From NCBI GenBank assembly GCA_023853785.1, contig JAJIRX010000941.1:248001-312000 (forward strand): a stretch of 64,000 bases of DNA, in the 5' to 3' direction. Below, one piece after another: positions 10,981-26,289 of the stretch. Position numbers and translations under genes: made by a program. Below the pieces are notes generated by a model. The model was not told the DNA's origin, made no database searches, and saw only the letters and a program-made list of their open reading frames with translations. The stretch's first letter is position 1. Every line of letters begins with the position of its first letter. The DNA is from Psilocybe azurescens. Taxonomy: Eukaryota > Basidiomycota > Agaricomycetes > Agaricales > Agrocybaceae.

Positions 10981-13900
10981 ATGAGCGCGAAGAGCTCTTA
11001 TCTCGACTTTGGAAAACTGGATTGGTGGTGGAAGCAAAGGGACTCGTCTATAGTCGATGCTTGCACCGAAATCGATCGACCAGAGGACACGGATTTTCGG
11101 TCAGGATGGAAGAAGGCTGCCTCGTTCCCTTCAGAGGTTCACGTCGAGCTGTTGAACTTGGGGGCCATACCTGACCCATACGTCGGGTTCAACGAACATG
11201 CAGTCCAGTGTGAGCTCTGTTTGTGTTTGAATATGTTGTGATAGACTTTGCTGATCAAGCGTTGAAGGGATCGGAGAAGTGGAATGGCTGTACAAGTGTA
11301 GTTTCGTGGTGGATAGTAATTTAGCCAAAAGATTCGCAAAGCTCGTATTCGAAGGGCTTGATACCATCTGTGATGTATACCTGGTGAGCAGAACATATAA
11401 TCGTGAAGATTCCGTACTAACAAGGCACTATTAGAACAAGCAGAAGGTCCTATCAGCAGAAAACATGTTTCGCACATATACCCACCAAATCTCGAATTCA
11501 ATGTCTTCCGGGAGTATCCACACTCTTTTGCTGCATTTCAAATCTGCGAAAGCACTTGCAAAGTCTGAGGAAGGGAAGTATGGAAAAGTACGAGCGGGTT
11601 CGAGCAATTTGGGGGATCCAAGCCGTGTGTATGTGCGTAAAGCACAATATGACTGGAAGTGGGTGTAAAGGGTATCACTCCAGTGCATTCTCTTCTAATA
11701 AATCTTACAGATGGGATTGGGTGAATGACATCGAAATTGTTAAAGCTCGGATTGTTTATGAATTAATAGGGCCCGGAACTTATGACCTGTGGTCCATACC
11801 GCCCGATAACTCTGATGGCCTATACCTCTCGTATCCAGGACGTTCATACCCGAGCCGTTGTCGATTTAAAACCTGACGGTTCTTTTATAGCTTCTCTAAA
11901 AGTCGACGTAACTTTGGAAGGAGCTTGGTGCCCAGGCAGTGCTCTCATCGTAACATTTTCAGATAGCGAAAGCCGGGAGATTAAATCCGACCGCGTGCAA
12001 GTCAGAGGATGGGAGGAGGACGGAACGCATTCGAGCTTTGTCCAGGAGTCGGTTGTGATATGGTCTGGCTTGCAGGATAATGGTGTTGAGCTATGGTGGC
12101 CAGTTGGTTATGGCATGCAGACATTGTACAGCGTCCGGGTTTCTCTGGTGTCCTCTGTGAGTACAACCAGTATTTCATGGATACACGTTGAGGAATTAAC
12201 ATTTTATTAGAACGACGTTCTGATTGACGAGAGGAAACAACGAATTGGCTTTCGATCTGCTCGACTCGTCCAGGAACCCCTGTTGGAGGCAGATCAATAC
12301 GGTACTGGTACCACCTTCTTATTCGAGATTAATGGAGTCCGGATGTTCATGGGAGGTGAGAGACCATTCATTCTCACTTGGGCAACCTTTTAATCGCATG
12401 TAATAACGGAAAACATCATAAACAGGTTCAAACTGGGTACCGGCAGACAACTTCCTGACGCAAATCTGGGAAGACCGCTACCGACGGTGGCTGACCCTTC
12501 TACGTAATGGAAACCAGAACATGGTTCGACTTTGGGGAGGAGGCGTATATGAACCAGACATCTTCTACGATATTTGTGATGGTTCGTTTATTGTTTATCG
12601 GGTTGATAGGAGAGTCATGCGCTAAATTTTTCCTCAGAGCTTGGTTTACTCGTTTGGCAGGACTTCCAATTTGCATGTGGCGTCTATCCTGCGCACCGTG
12701 ATTTTGTCGCCAGCGTGAAGCAGGAAGCAATAGATAATGTCACACGATTGCGCCGCCACCCATCCATAGTCTGCTTCTGTGGAAATAATGAAGACTATCA
12801 GATGGTACTGCAGTGGGGAGGTAAGCTTTTATATTTGAATTCGCGGCGTCTAAGCAAACTCTTCGCAGGGATCGGAGAGCTGCCGGCACGTATTTTATAC
12901 GAGCATGTGCTTCCAGATGTCGTGGCCGAGCTGACGGACCCTCTGGTGCCGTACCATAGGGGCTCACCATATGGTGGTAAAGGTTGGGATACTACTGATC
13001 CAACCATCGGTGATGTGCATCAGTGGAACGTGTGGGGAGGAAAGGAGCTGCAGTATCAGGAATACGATAGACTCGGGGACGATTCGTCAGGTACGGTTAA
13101 TAAACCGTTAATCAATTTCTTCCTGAATCCTAACGCTTGGATAAACGTTATGGCTCCCCAGCGAATTTGGTATACCCAGTATGCCTTCGATGCAGACTAT
13201 CAACTATTGGATGGACGGCGCTGACAAATCCCAATTTTATTCTCAATCTCAACTCATGGCACAGCATACGAAGGCTGGAAGCTTCGAGAGGAGATTTGCT
13301 ATCGTCATGAACGAGAACTTTAAGCTGACCAGCGATTTCGAGACGTAGGTGGATTTCATATTCATAGTAGTGTCCCTGATAAGATTTAATATTATGCAGG
13401 CACGTGTACAACACCCAATTAATGCAGTCTGAAGCAGTGAGCTTTGCATACCGCTCCTGGAGACGTGAATGGCGTGGCCCAGGGCGCGAATATGTCAGTG
13501 ACCATTTATTCTATGAATCACCTGCTAGAATCAAAGGAAACCTCTTAGACAGCTGGCGTACTCGTATGGCAGTCAAATGACTGCTGGCCTGTAGTTTCCT
13601 GGGCTATCGCTGACTATTTCGTAAGCCGTTTAGAGGTTCATTTGTTTTATCAATAGACTAACAAACACCACTGCTACATCTCATAGTTACGTCCTAAACC
13701 TGTGTATTACACCATTGCCAGGCAATTAGCGCCCATCACTGTCGGGATATTCCGAAATGTAACGGGTCTAGTTTACTTATGTCTGACCAATGCTGATCGA
13801 ATTACCATTACTAGGTGGTAAAGAACCGGGATAACGATAGACCGCGTCAGGTAGGAAGGTCATAATATTAAAACTGTATCTTCCCGCATAACTGGGAAAC

Positions 13901-14522
13901 TGACGCACGTTCCGCATACTAGTTCTATGAGTTTGGGGCTATGCAAACTCTATACGCCACCCTCTCGGTCTGGGGTACGAACAGTACACTCAAGGCACGG
14001 CCTGCGAAATTAGAGCTCTGCTTCTTCGATCTGCGTTCACCTGACTGCTTAGTGGAGACACGCGATGTTGTGCTGCAGCCAAATCAAACTACAGAGCTTC
14101 TCGAAATGAAATGTCCGGGGCCTGCCCACCGCAAGGACCTTTTGCCAGGGGATCCTCTGGCAGTGTCCTCTGCAAATGTGGTGGCTAGCGCCCGTCTTTT
14201 GGATGCCGGTTCAGGGGAGGTCTTGGCGCGTTATTCGGACTGGCCGGAGCCGTATCGATTCCTTCAGCCCCCTGATCCAGGACTTGAAGTGGAAGTGAAA
14301 GCTGGCGTTAACGATGAATCAACTCTGATCTTGAAGGTGAAGAATCCTGTAAAATGCGTTGTGCTGTCGGTGCAGGGTGACTCTGGGTCTGAAGTTCAAT
14401 GGAGTGATAATGCTCTTGACCTCGTCCCGGACGACCCTCAGACTGTGACTGCACGGGGGCTGAAAGGGAGGGGAGTGAAAGTGGCATATTTTGGACGAGA
14501 AAAAGTACATGGCATATTGTAG
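10981..14522 (+). CDS. Beta-mannosidase, glycoside hydrolase family 2
   Basis: This enzyme releases non-reducing beta-D-mannose from mannooligosaccharides and N-glycan cores. Fifteen exons: 10981-11209, 11268-11383, 11435-11658, 11711-11720, 11770-12156, 12211-12355, 12426-12581, 12638-12820, 12869-13090, 13162-13344, 13400-13493, 13549-13620, 13687-13758, 13815-13850 and 13923-14522. They sum to 2729 nt, one short of 910 codons. The missing base is most simply a G in the GGGG run at 13075-13078, just before the nucleophile motif. The GH2 order is visible: jelly-roll (VRKAQYDWKWDWGPELM), TIM barrel (MVRLWGGGVYEPDIFYD), acid/base Glu in FCGNNEDYQ, nucleophile Glu in GRFVSEFG (spanning an intron), and WQSNDCWPVVSWAIADYF. 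There is no signal peptide (MSAKSSYLDFGKLDWWW), so it is probably the intracellular type. Exon 4 is only 10 nt. Confidence 0.93.
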
Positions 14523-15939
14523 CTTGTAACAGCTCGTAACTCAAGGATGGAATAAGGGTTATTGATTTTCCCGAGCTCGATGCTGATAGATAATGTCAAC
14601 GATGCTCAGATGGCGAGGGATCTCTGGCGTTACAGCAAGCTTTGGTCGAGTCTAGATTCCTTTACTGAAACATTGGTGATGTCAAAGCGTACAAAGAATA
14701 GACAAACGATCGGCACTAAGAGTGAGAATTTACTAAGTTGCGCTATACCCTATAGCTAACCCCTTGTCTGAGGAGCATCCGTACACCCTTACACCCAATG
14801 GTCCGTTCCGTGTGCGTTGGTTCCCACTCCACCGCCCATGCCCTGCATGATTGCAAATTGTGCCTATTTTTTAATCAGGGAGGACAATCACAGGCTCCGC
14901 CCGGATTATTTTGCTCATGTAGATGCCATTAGTACAGTATATTACCACACTGCAATTCCTTACGAGTACTTTAAATAGAGACAAGGTCGGCATTAATAGT
15001 TACAGAAGCGTAGGTAGTCGGAATCTGCCAAGTTTGACCCTATACATCACGAAAAACTGAATGCAGGTCACTCGTGAATATAGAAGCACAGATATACTAA
15101 CAGCGAAAAGGCTATTCGTTTCGATGGCGTTACCTCATTCAATGTCATTTTACGAAGCTGCGCAATTTATTTTGGACGCTGAGTGTGGCATGCGCTGGAA
15201 ATTGTGGCATCGTGGTCGGACCTTGCACCTCTGTGGCGTTGACTTTTTGAGATAGGAGAAAACGTGTGGAGATGCGTGGTTGATCATATTCCAAATAACA
15301 TCGGTACTCGTGCTCCATGGGAGAGGGAGGCTATGTCATGGTAACTTTTGGGTGCTGATAATAGTTGAAGCGTATTTCTGGAGCGCGAAGAATAAGCTCT
15401 AATGTAAGTTTGTGACACCTCCGATCCTATAAGTATATCTACGCAATTCAGTATAGCTTTCCCGCAGATCAGAACAACAGGACAAACGCCAGGTGATTAA
15501 TTGGAAAATGACATCTGAATGGAGGTGGAGTGGACTTTGAGGCCGCCTCAGGGGTCCGTGTGGGCAGAATATAGCGTCAAGTGATCACCTGGTACTCAAA
15601 AATTTTCTGTGAATCTGTAAGGCCGCCGGAGACTGCGATTGGAAGATTATGATATATGAGTGATGTGTACTTGACCGGTCTCAGTAAGACCGAGGAGGAG
15701 ATAATCGATTCTTGAGACCCCAACGCTCTTGTATCAGTTTCATTCGATATGTGGTAAGTAATTCCAGAAATTTGCTCAAGTTGAGTCTTTTGTGAGTCTT
15801 GATTCTTAGCTTCAAGTATTGATCAAAGGTGTGAACAAAACGTGACTTAGACACTTTATGGTCACGCGTTAAGCCAAACGTTGGCAAACACTTACCCGCT
15901 GTCTCCGACACCATCCGAACGTTGTCCAGCACATTCACC
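14523..15939. other. Intergenic; no gene recognised
   Basis: About 1.4 kb with many stops in all frames. Short ORFs at about 15061-15255 and 15681-16067 show no family signature; the latter is antisense to the next gene. Confidence 0.4.
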
Positions 15940-16405
15940 ATGCACGCCTCCCTTATCCGCCGCCAGCTCGGGGGTCTCATCCCTCCCAAAATTGCTACTC
16001 CTAAACTTGTGGTGCGTCTACCACGTATATTGGCCATTTTCTGGAACTTTTTACCAAATTTTGCCAATTTTTACAAAAACAGTCAGGTGGATCTGGCGCT
16101 GGACTAGGACCTCTCGTCGAGTTCTACTCAAAACTTCCCAAGGGCGAGTCGACAGCTCGCGTTAGTGGTATCAAAGGACGCTATTTCTCTGGCAAGAACG
16201 CGTCAGGAAAGCCTATTGTTGCTCTCATTGTTGGCCTGTTCGCTATCGGGTACACCATTGACTACAACAGTGAGTCGGTTATCTTTCTAAACTTCTTTCG
16301 TTGGCTGACATATTCTCGTAGTGCACTTGAGTACGTTAGTTTCCATACGGTACATGATGCACTCTAACTATCGCCGCAGAGCACCACAAGAACAACCAAC
16401 ACTGA
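15940..16405 (+). CDS. ATP17: Mitochondrial F1Fo ATP synthase subunit f (ATP17 family)
   Basis: This small inner-membrane subunit of the Fo sector is needed for assembly and dimer stability. Exons are 15940-16011, 16083-16269, 16322-16330 and 16380-16405: 294 nt, 97 residues. The protein reads LIRRQLGGLIPPKIATPKLV, then LGPLVEFYSKLPKG, GRYFSGKNASGKP, one transmembrane helix (IVALIVGLFAIGYTIDY) and a basic tail MHLKHHKNNQH. The order, length and tail fit the fungal family. Exon 3 is a 9-nt microexon (TGCACTTGA). Skipping it would lose the conserved MHLK, and without the last two exons there is no proper stop. It is too exon-fragmented to show as a single ORF. The ATG at 15940 is the first in frame. 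Confidence 0.92.
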
Positions 16406-19400
16406 GGGTAGCCATCATGTTAGAGGAGACAGCTCAGTGGAATAGATTATATGCGAGTCAATTACTTTGTTTGCATTCCATGAACCTTGAGCCCCAACCT
16501 TTCGACATTTGCCATCATACTTTCCAGAAGCAAGCCACAGCGTTGCCTTGCAAGAGTTTCTATATTCCGTCGATTCAATGTTCGGATGGAAAGGTTAATC
16601 TGCTCCATTGAAGGCACAGAACAGTGCGAGAAGCTTTCATGATTTCTAGTCCTTTATTCGGACGACACGCGACACAGTTTCGAAGGCCAGAAGATCCAGT
16701 TCTCCACCGCCTAGAACGCCTACCTGGCTTTTTAGACTCACGCGACTCGGAGCGATACGTTCCGTTTCAAGCTTTTTGTCCTACCGTTTTCTTCCGCAGC
16801 CCTATCGGAAGGCGGGGTCCGAACTTGAGGTCATCTGAACCACTTTTTGCGGCTGCCTACCAATCTTTTCTTGCTATGTGGTGGTGCGTTTTATTGGCCG
16901 ATAAACGGCTTCCATGCTGCTACACACAAGTTCTCTTCAATCCTCCATTTCTTCATCCTTTATACCCTGCGTTTTGGTCATAGGATGCGGTTTCTGAATA
17001 TTTGAGTGTCCACCCCACGCGCTTCTGACATCTGATGGATGTCCAGGAAAGTATCTTAGCCGACTACCTTCGCGCTCTATCGTGCAGTCGTTATCGGTGC
17101 CTTCCCTTTCTGCTCGGTGTGGATGATCGAAATCTGCCCTTCTATGCTGAGCTTATGCTGAGCTTTCAGTCGCTGTTACAATGATAGATCAAGTGCAACA
17201 AGCATGACATGTCTACTAACCTTTCATTATTCCCCAAGCCATAGAGAATCGATCATCCTGACTAGTAAAAAAGGAGGCGTCAGACCTTCGAAGATAAACG
17301 GTGCGTGTATCCTCTCTAACTTCGACATGTACCAGCTGCTGGGGCTTATCAGGATTCCCGAGACCATATGAATCTGCCAGAACGCCACAAAGATTTCTTT
17401 CTGGTACCTATTACTCGGTTATTGGAAGGGAAGACCTTTCAATCGGATATTTCGCATTATCGCTAACCGATGGTTCTATCGCGAAGGATCACACTCACTA
17501 TCAGACTAGGTGTATCTACCGAGGACTGAGCGCTGTGTACTTGCTGTGTAGCGTGCACTGTGCGCTGTGTTTGAATAATGTGATCTCGTATGATATATAG
17601 ACACATACAAGGACATGTGTCCTCCTTATTCGTTCTGAATCACCAGATCACGATATTCACCCGGCGACTTCTTTCCGGAGGGGAGAATACAGGCACTCGT
17701 GCTGCGTCATTTACCAAATTAAGGGGGGATTAGCAGCGAGACCCTTCAGGACCACTTCCCAAACCAAAAGTTTGTAGGATGTGAAAAGAACAAAAGAAGA
17801 TGCAATTATAATATACATGGAATGTGGTGTGGTATTGTAGAATCACGGATGAGCTTAGTCTGGTCTGATCTGATCTGGTCGTTGTCGGGGGATAGTCGGG
17901 TAACAGGGGGGTGTAGGGGTGTATACTGGAGGTCCTCAGCGCCTTAGGTAAGTCTAATTCCTGCAGCTCGGGCCTGAGCTGCCCGACATGCAAAACAATA
18001 TTCGTCTACTCTGTCGATATCACGTTGAATCTCGTCACCAAAGTCCTGTTGAAATCGAGATAACAGATTAAATGACGACTGGAGCGGAACGGAGAAACGC
18101 CAAGGGAACGCCCCTTTGGCGTCCCGGGTAGGTACAAAGCTTACCCTATAGCACGTTGGTAGTCGACAGGTTTGAGGGTGGAAGTAGCTGCGCTCGCAGC
18201 GCGTCATATTGCAGTCAAGGATGGCGACTACGAGGTGGCGTTGGAAGTGCTGTTATAGATAGCTCAAGTTAGTTCGTGATGAAATGGGCGCCAATAGCAG
18301 CCCGGAACGTACCCCACAGCGAGTCCATCGCGTTCCTTCACTTGTAACAAAAAGACGAGTTGAGAACACAGCGGACAATATAAAGAAAGAGAAGGGACAT
18401 ACGCAATCTGTTGACACATATGGTGGAGTGGTGTACGGGAAAAGTCAAAGGTGTAGGCTCCTATATAAAGCCGAGTCTAGCACTTAGGGAAAAGCGGCAA
18501 CGGAGAAGAATAACGAAATTGGACGGAGACTTATAGTGGGACGAACAAAGGAAAATGGAGACACATTCGGTGCTTAAGTACTTTATGCGAATTCGGGAAG
18601 CTCCAATAGCAAGGAGGGAGATAGGAAAAAAGCCAAGATGGGGCGTAGCACTTTGGTCCATCATAGGCCTTCCATCAACGCCCGTCCAAGGCTCCTAGCA
18701 AGGCCGTGGGATTACCCACATGTGTAAATAATGTTTTTTTATTACAGATCCTTGTCTTCCGTTCCGATGATTATGGGCCAATTCTACATGTGACTGGGGA
18801 CAAGTATATGTTCTCTTAGATTCTTTCGCCCGGTTCTGACACTTGAACGTTCATGAAGCTTTGACACGCCTTCTATTCAAATAACGGTGACTGGCGTCGC
18901 TACGATCTTGACAAGATTTAGAGGTAGTTCGGCAGCGCAGGGAAAGATCCTTATATTACGCGATGATCTTTCATTCTTCTTTCATTCTTTACACGGCAGT
19001 GTGCTCGATAACAATAACCCGCGTAATGTCATTGAAAGGGGATGAAGAGAGATGAAGAGTCGCCTTCGATGACGATATTTGAAACAATAATATCGAGGAC
19101 TGTCAGGGACCGTCTCTCCCGAGGAAGCTACTCATTGTGTCCCAAACGGAACCAAAACATTGGGCATTTGTCAACACGAAGATCGAGATCAGCCCACCAG
19201 GGCATCTAAATTCGTCATAGGCCGGCTTCTCTATCTGGACATATATGTCAAGGAGCATAACACCAAGTGATGCGTGGTGATGCGTGGTAAGGTTTAGTAG
19301 AAGATACACACCTAAATCGTGCGAAACAAAATGGCTTCTTGAAAAGATATCTGAGGATCTATCGCATGTGGAAAGGGAGGAGATGCAACAAGGAAATTCC

Positions 19401-19807
19401 GAGCTTCCGCTCTCACTGATTGTGCGATGATGAACCATAGATGATGGGGGTCTTGAAGATAGGACGATAGCGATAGCGACTCGAAGCTTTACTCAAGATC
19501 CGTGATGCCAGTTTCGCGGACTTCGGGACTATTCAAGAGCTGATACATCGCCGTTCATCCTTATCTGTCAGAACGTGTTTTATATGTGTAGTGCCCTTGA
19601 GATTAGATTAGCATTACCGGGGTGTCAATTCGCCTGTAGAGTGCAGGCCGACCAAAGGCGATACCTCATTAAACCCGTACCAGAGCTTTATCTGTCGTCA
19701 CCATGGCGTGTTCCAGCGCAACAATCGGTTACTTTTGAGAACGCCTCTGAGCTTGATCTGAAGAAACCGCAAGGGCATAAATATCGACATTATATTAAGG
19801 GTATCTA
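16406..19807. other. Long stretch without a recognised gene
   Basis: About 3.4 kb. The best coding-like piece is on the minus strand at about 17944-18060 and reads DFGDEIQRDIDRVDEYC and onward after an acceptor-like TTTCAACAG, with possible upstream exons to about 18320. On the plus strand, 18160-18260 also reads plausibly (HIAVKDGDYEVALEVLL). The two cannot both be real, and neither belongs to a family I recognise. A short direct repeat GTGATGCGTG lies near 19267. Confidence 0.35.
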
Positions 19808-21742
19808 TTAAGTTTTCGCCTGGTCTAGGCGTACCACCACGAAGCGTCGCGTCAACAAATTGAAGATGGTGCCAAATATATACGCAATAACAGAGCAGGT
19901 GAAAATAATCACGTTGTACGGCATGCTGAAATCTGGTGTGGCGAGGTCGACCAGAAGGGTTGAGGTATAATGACGGCCTTCTTTGACGGAAAAAGATGAG
20001 TCGTTTGTCGCGAATTCCACGGGTGTAAATATAGCAGGAGGCAGATCCCACCCTCTCTGGGCATCCGGCGGGTGCTCAGTATAGCGCAAGAAAGCTTTCG
20101 TAACGTCCATAGTAATCTGAACGGTACTATGAGGAGGAAGATTTAACAGTGCTTGGAAGGTCGTCGGCCGAGAATGAGGTACTGAAGGGATATATGTAAG
20201 GTTGGAGATGATACCAGCTTCGATTTGATTGAGAACGTCAATACTAAACATATAACATAACAGGCAAAAGCCGACGAACCTTGCAAAACACCATCTACAC
20301 GCGCTTCAAGTGTGTGCACGTAAAATTGGAGCAGCCAGGGCATGGTTTCGAGATACAAAGTATGAATAGCATACGGCCGATGATTTACTATCACGACCGA
20401 AAGTTGACCATGGGCTTGACTCGGTCCTCTCAGAGTGCGTTTGACAGAGAATTGCGTTGATTCGGATCGGTATTCCAATGCTAAACGTCAGAAAATGTCA
20501 GCACACTCACGGCAGGCGACGGTGTAAACACATGCGATAGACAAAAGGGTCAGGCCATGTTAAGCTGATGTCCAATGGTTTTTCATCTAAACATAGTGTT
20601 CAGCAGGAAGAACCCCAGATTAAGCGATGTCCTTACGGGTATTGACATCGAAATGTGCCGAGCTTCTTTCAATTAACGGAGGCTCAGGTTTGATGGAATA
20701 CAAGGCGCTCTTCGGCAAGGCCACTACAATTTCACTGCTTTGTGCGACAGGACACGATCGGTGAATGGTACGGTCGAATAATGATTGAAGGGACCAATCT
20801 AAACGTGATAATTAATCAACCGGCACAAGAGAGGAAAGATAGACAAACCTTGCTTCTTTGCCGAATCATACCGTAAGGGATCAGACACGGACTGGAAAGT
20901 CAGCCTCATCTCAACTCCCTCGCCCTCGCGCCACAGAACATGCACGCCCATTCCGTGCCAGTCGGCGTCAAAGAGACGATGTGGATTCAAGAGACTGGCT
21001 ATTCCTGATAGTGACTTGCAAGGAAGTAGTTTGAGAAAAGGAGTTAGATTTTCGGTGCAGACATGCTCCGATGGTAATGACGCGTGCCGAACTGTATGAG
21101 AGACGCCCCAATCCGGTAGCGTACCCTCTGGAATGAACGTTTGTGCGGGAGATGTAGTTCGCAATTCATCCAAGGATCCGAGAGAAGCGCAAAAGAGACC
21201 TGCAAGAGCATTTCGAAGTCCTTTCCAGCGTTCGTCTACCCTGGGTATTGAATGTTGTTTGTGATTTTTGGAGAGCACACAAATATTTTAGGAAAACTCA
21301 CGTTATGGCGGCTCCATCGCCCATCCACGCCCATAGTTCAGCACCTGTGCCTACACCCTGCTCTTCTGGATATCCCCATCGATGATAATTCCAGTTCCCA
21401 GCGTTAAGGGCCAAATGCATTTCAGTGACTGCATATTGACGTAGAATCTGACCCAACGCCAGAGGGAAAAAAGTATAGTGCTGGGCTATAAATGTTAAGC
21501 AATCACAACGTAGATGCTTGGTATCACATTTACTTACATTCATCCTGTGATTCCAGAGTCCTAGGGTCTCTCGGTGCGGCGTCTTTCAGCAGCGTTTTGA
21601 ATGTGAATTTTGAAGCAACTTTGCCATCCTGTAGGGTATTCACGGTCAATTTTTCGTCGAAAACCTCCGTAGGGGATCCAAGAATAGTTAAACAGAGATT
21701 TAAAACAGTTAAGGACCACAGTAGGCGCTGCGTCCCCAACAT
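19808..21742 (-). CDS. GPI16: GPI transamidase component PIG-T / GPI16
   Basis: This is a luminal subunit of the ER GPI-transamidase complex, which transfers preassembled GPI anchors to proteins; in the family it is disulfide-linked to the catalytic PIG-K/GPI8. The start at 21742 gives a signal peptide (MLGTQRLLWSLTVLNLCL) followed by DEKLTVNTLQDGKVASKFTF. Later exons carry HYTFFPLALGQILRQY, LHLALNAGNWNYHRWGYP-like sequence, GAELWAWMGD, LFCASLGSLDE and CTENLTPFLKLLPCKS, which is strongly diagnostic. Near the C-terminus is a single transmembrane anchor (MPYNVIIFTCSVIAYIFG) with a short basic cytosolic tail. At least seven exons are joined by 50-70 nt introns, and no frame break was seen. It is divergent from AFG2. 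Confidence 0.93.
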
Positions 21743-22156
21743 TGCGACGGTCGTCGTCCGGAACGATGAGCAGCGCGTCACGATACGTGACACACGGTGT
21801 TATTGTGTATTATTTCTTGAAGTTGAAGTGTCAGCGGGGTTGGAATTTGATAACAAAAATTTGCCTGGCCTCTGACTTATTTCTGGTAGGAAAGGCCAGC
21901 TTTCAGGATACTCGACCTTTCGGGCTCTTTTTCGATATTCCTGATCTCAAAAGTGATATCGCTAAAGTCTTGTTACTGTGTATCCTTGTGACTGAAATCT
22001 CTGCCATCCTCTGGACCCCGATTCGTCGAATTGACTCGGTGGCGTATTTCAGGTCTAGGACTGCAAACGGAGACCGTGCTTTGTGATCAGCTGGCATAAT
22101 CACCGAATTCTTTGATTTTTTCTCAGGGTCTTCAGACTGCCTGATTGAAAAGGACT
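21743..22156. promoter_or_regulatory. Shared divergent promoter region, GPI16 / AFG2
   Basis: These 414 bp separate the two start codons of oppositely oriented genes, so both promoters must lie here or overlap the 5' UTRs. I see no clear TATA box that I would stand behind. An open plus-strand frame runs through it but has no family signature. Confidence 0.5.
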
Positions 22157-25250
<3,094 letters not shown>

Positions 25251-26009
25251 ACGACTCTCGTAACGATCAACGCATCGTGTCGAAGCGGTAATCAAATTGT
25301 AAAATGGCTTGTTCATTTCCGCAACAACCATGCCTTAAGATTTCGATGGCATGTCGACATTTAGATTGTGGTGAAGAGAACAACGACGATTCCTCTTGAG
25401 CGATTACTTTTGCTCCACTTTGCACATGCAAGGTCAGCTATTTCTGTCAGAGATTTTAGGAACACAGTTCCAACGAGGCCAATAGGAGGATACTTGAATT
25501 ATTCCAATACATCGCGCTCAATGCAAAGAAGTGGCAGCCTGAGAATTCACGATTTCTGATACAGCCGGCTATAGGAACGGCATCGAGTCAGCTGACAATA
25601 TGTCATCCCGAGTGAGCCTGAAGTTGACTGTCAAGCAGGATGTTGGTGATCGTCGAGAAGCAGAACCATCTGTATTTATAGTAAGCTGCCTGCTTGAAGC
25701 GTTGGTGTTGATAAGACTGACCACATGATACCGTAACTTCTTCCAGAACAAGTAATAACTCTGTGTCTTTCATGATAACCACATCTCTTGTAGTGTGTTA
25801 TAATATGGAAAATAACGGGAACCTAAATACACGTCCTCCGAGCTGCACTCCAGCGACCTTGATCCTTGCTCAGTGTTCTTGTATAATACGAATGTGTGAG
25901 ATATTCCTGTTGACGTCCTGGGCAAGAGCAAATAGATGGAAGCGTCACTGTTTACTTTAAGATTGTTCACCACGGTCTACTGAGAAATGACAGTATACGG
26001 TCAAGCCAG
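25251..26009. other. Intergenic; no gene recognised
   Basis: About 760 bp. Short ORFs on both strands (for example 25368-25559 and 25770-25973) show no family signature. The AFG2 terminator must lie near its start. Confidence 0.4.
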
Positions 26010-26130
26010 ATTCAGAGTCTTCTGGAACCACCCGGAATGTTTGATCGTGTGCTGTTTTGTTTACCTCGGATATTCAGATTTAGCGGTGAGGTGAGTCAGA
26101 GGGCCGTCCCTGAAACGAGCAGAGACGAGC
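26010..26130 (-). pseudogene. Relic of a dienelactone hydrolase 3' end
   Basis: The plus-strand text matches the antisense of the last exon of the intact gene at 26290, in the same order and with the same spacing. CTGGAACCACCCGGAATG parallels CTTGAACCACCCAACCG, TTTGATCGTGTGCTG parallels TTTGATCAAGTGCTG, and CAGATTTAGCGGTGAGG parallels CAGATTTGGTCGTGAGG. In-frame stops and small indels disrupt it. It sits about 160 bp downstream of the intact copy in the same orientation, which indicates an old tandem duplication. Confidence 0.65.
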
Positions 26131-26289
26131 ATAAACTCATCCTCGCATTCGGGCAATTGAACTTTTTCCGTCCGGTTAGTGCGAGTGTAGCAAGATGATA
26201 TGTGTTCCCTGAGCTTAGCAGAGAGGGTGCTTATACATTTTATTGTCTGTCACAGTATGACTAGATTTAGAGAGTGGACATAACGTGGG

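Noticed and set aside
17944..18260. Overlapping coding-like frames on both strands (DEIQRDIDRVDEYC on -, HIAVKDGDYEVALEVLL on +)
   Set aside because: Neither belongs to a recognised family, starts and splice sites are uncertain, and they exclude one another. Not called as a gene.
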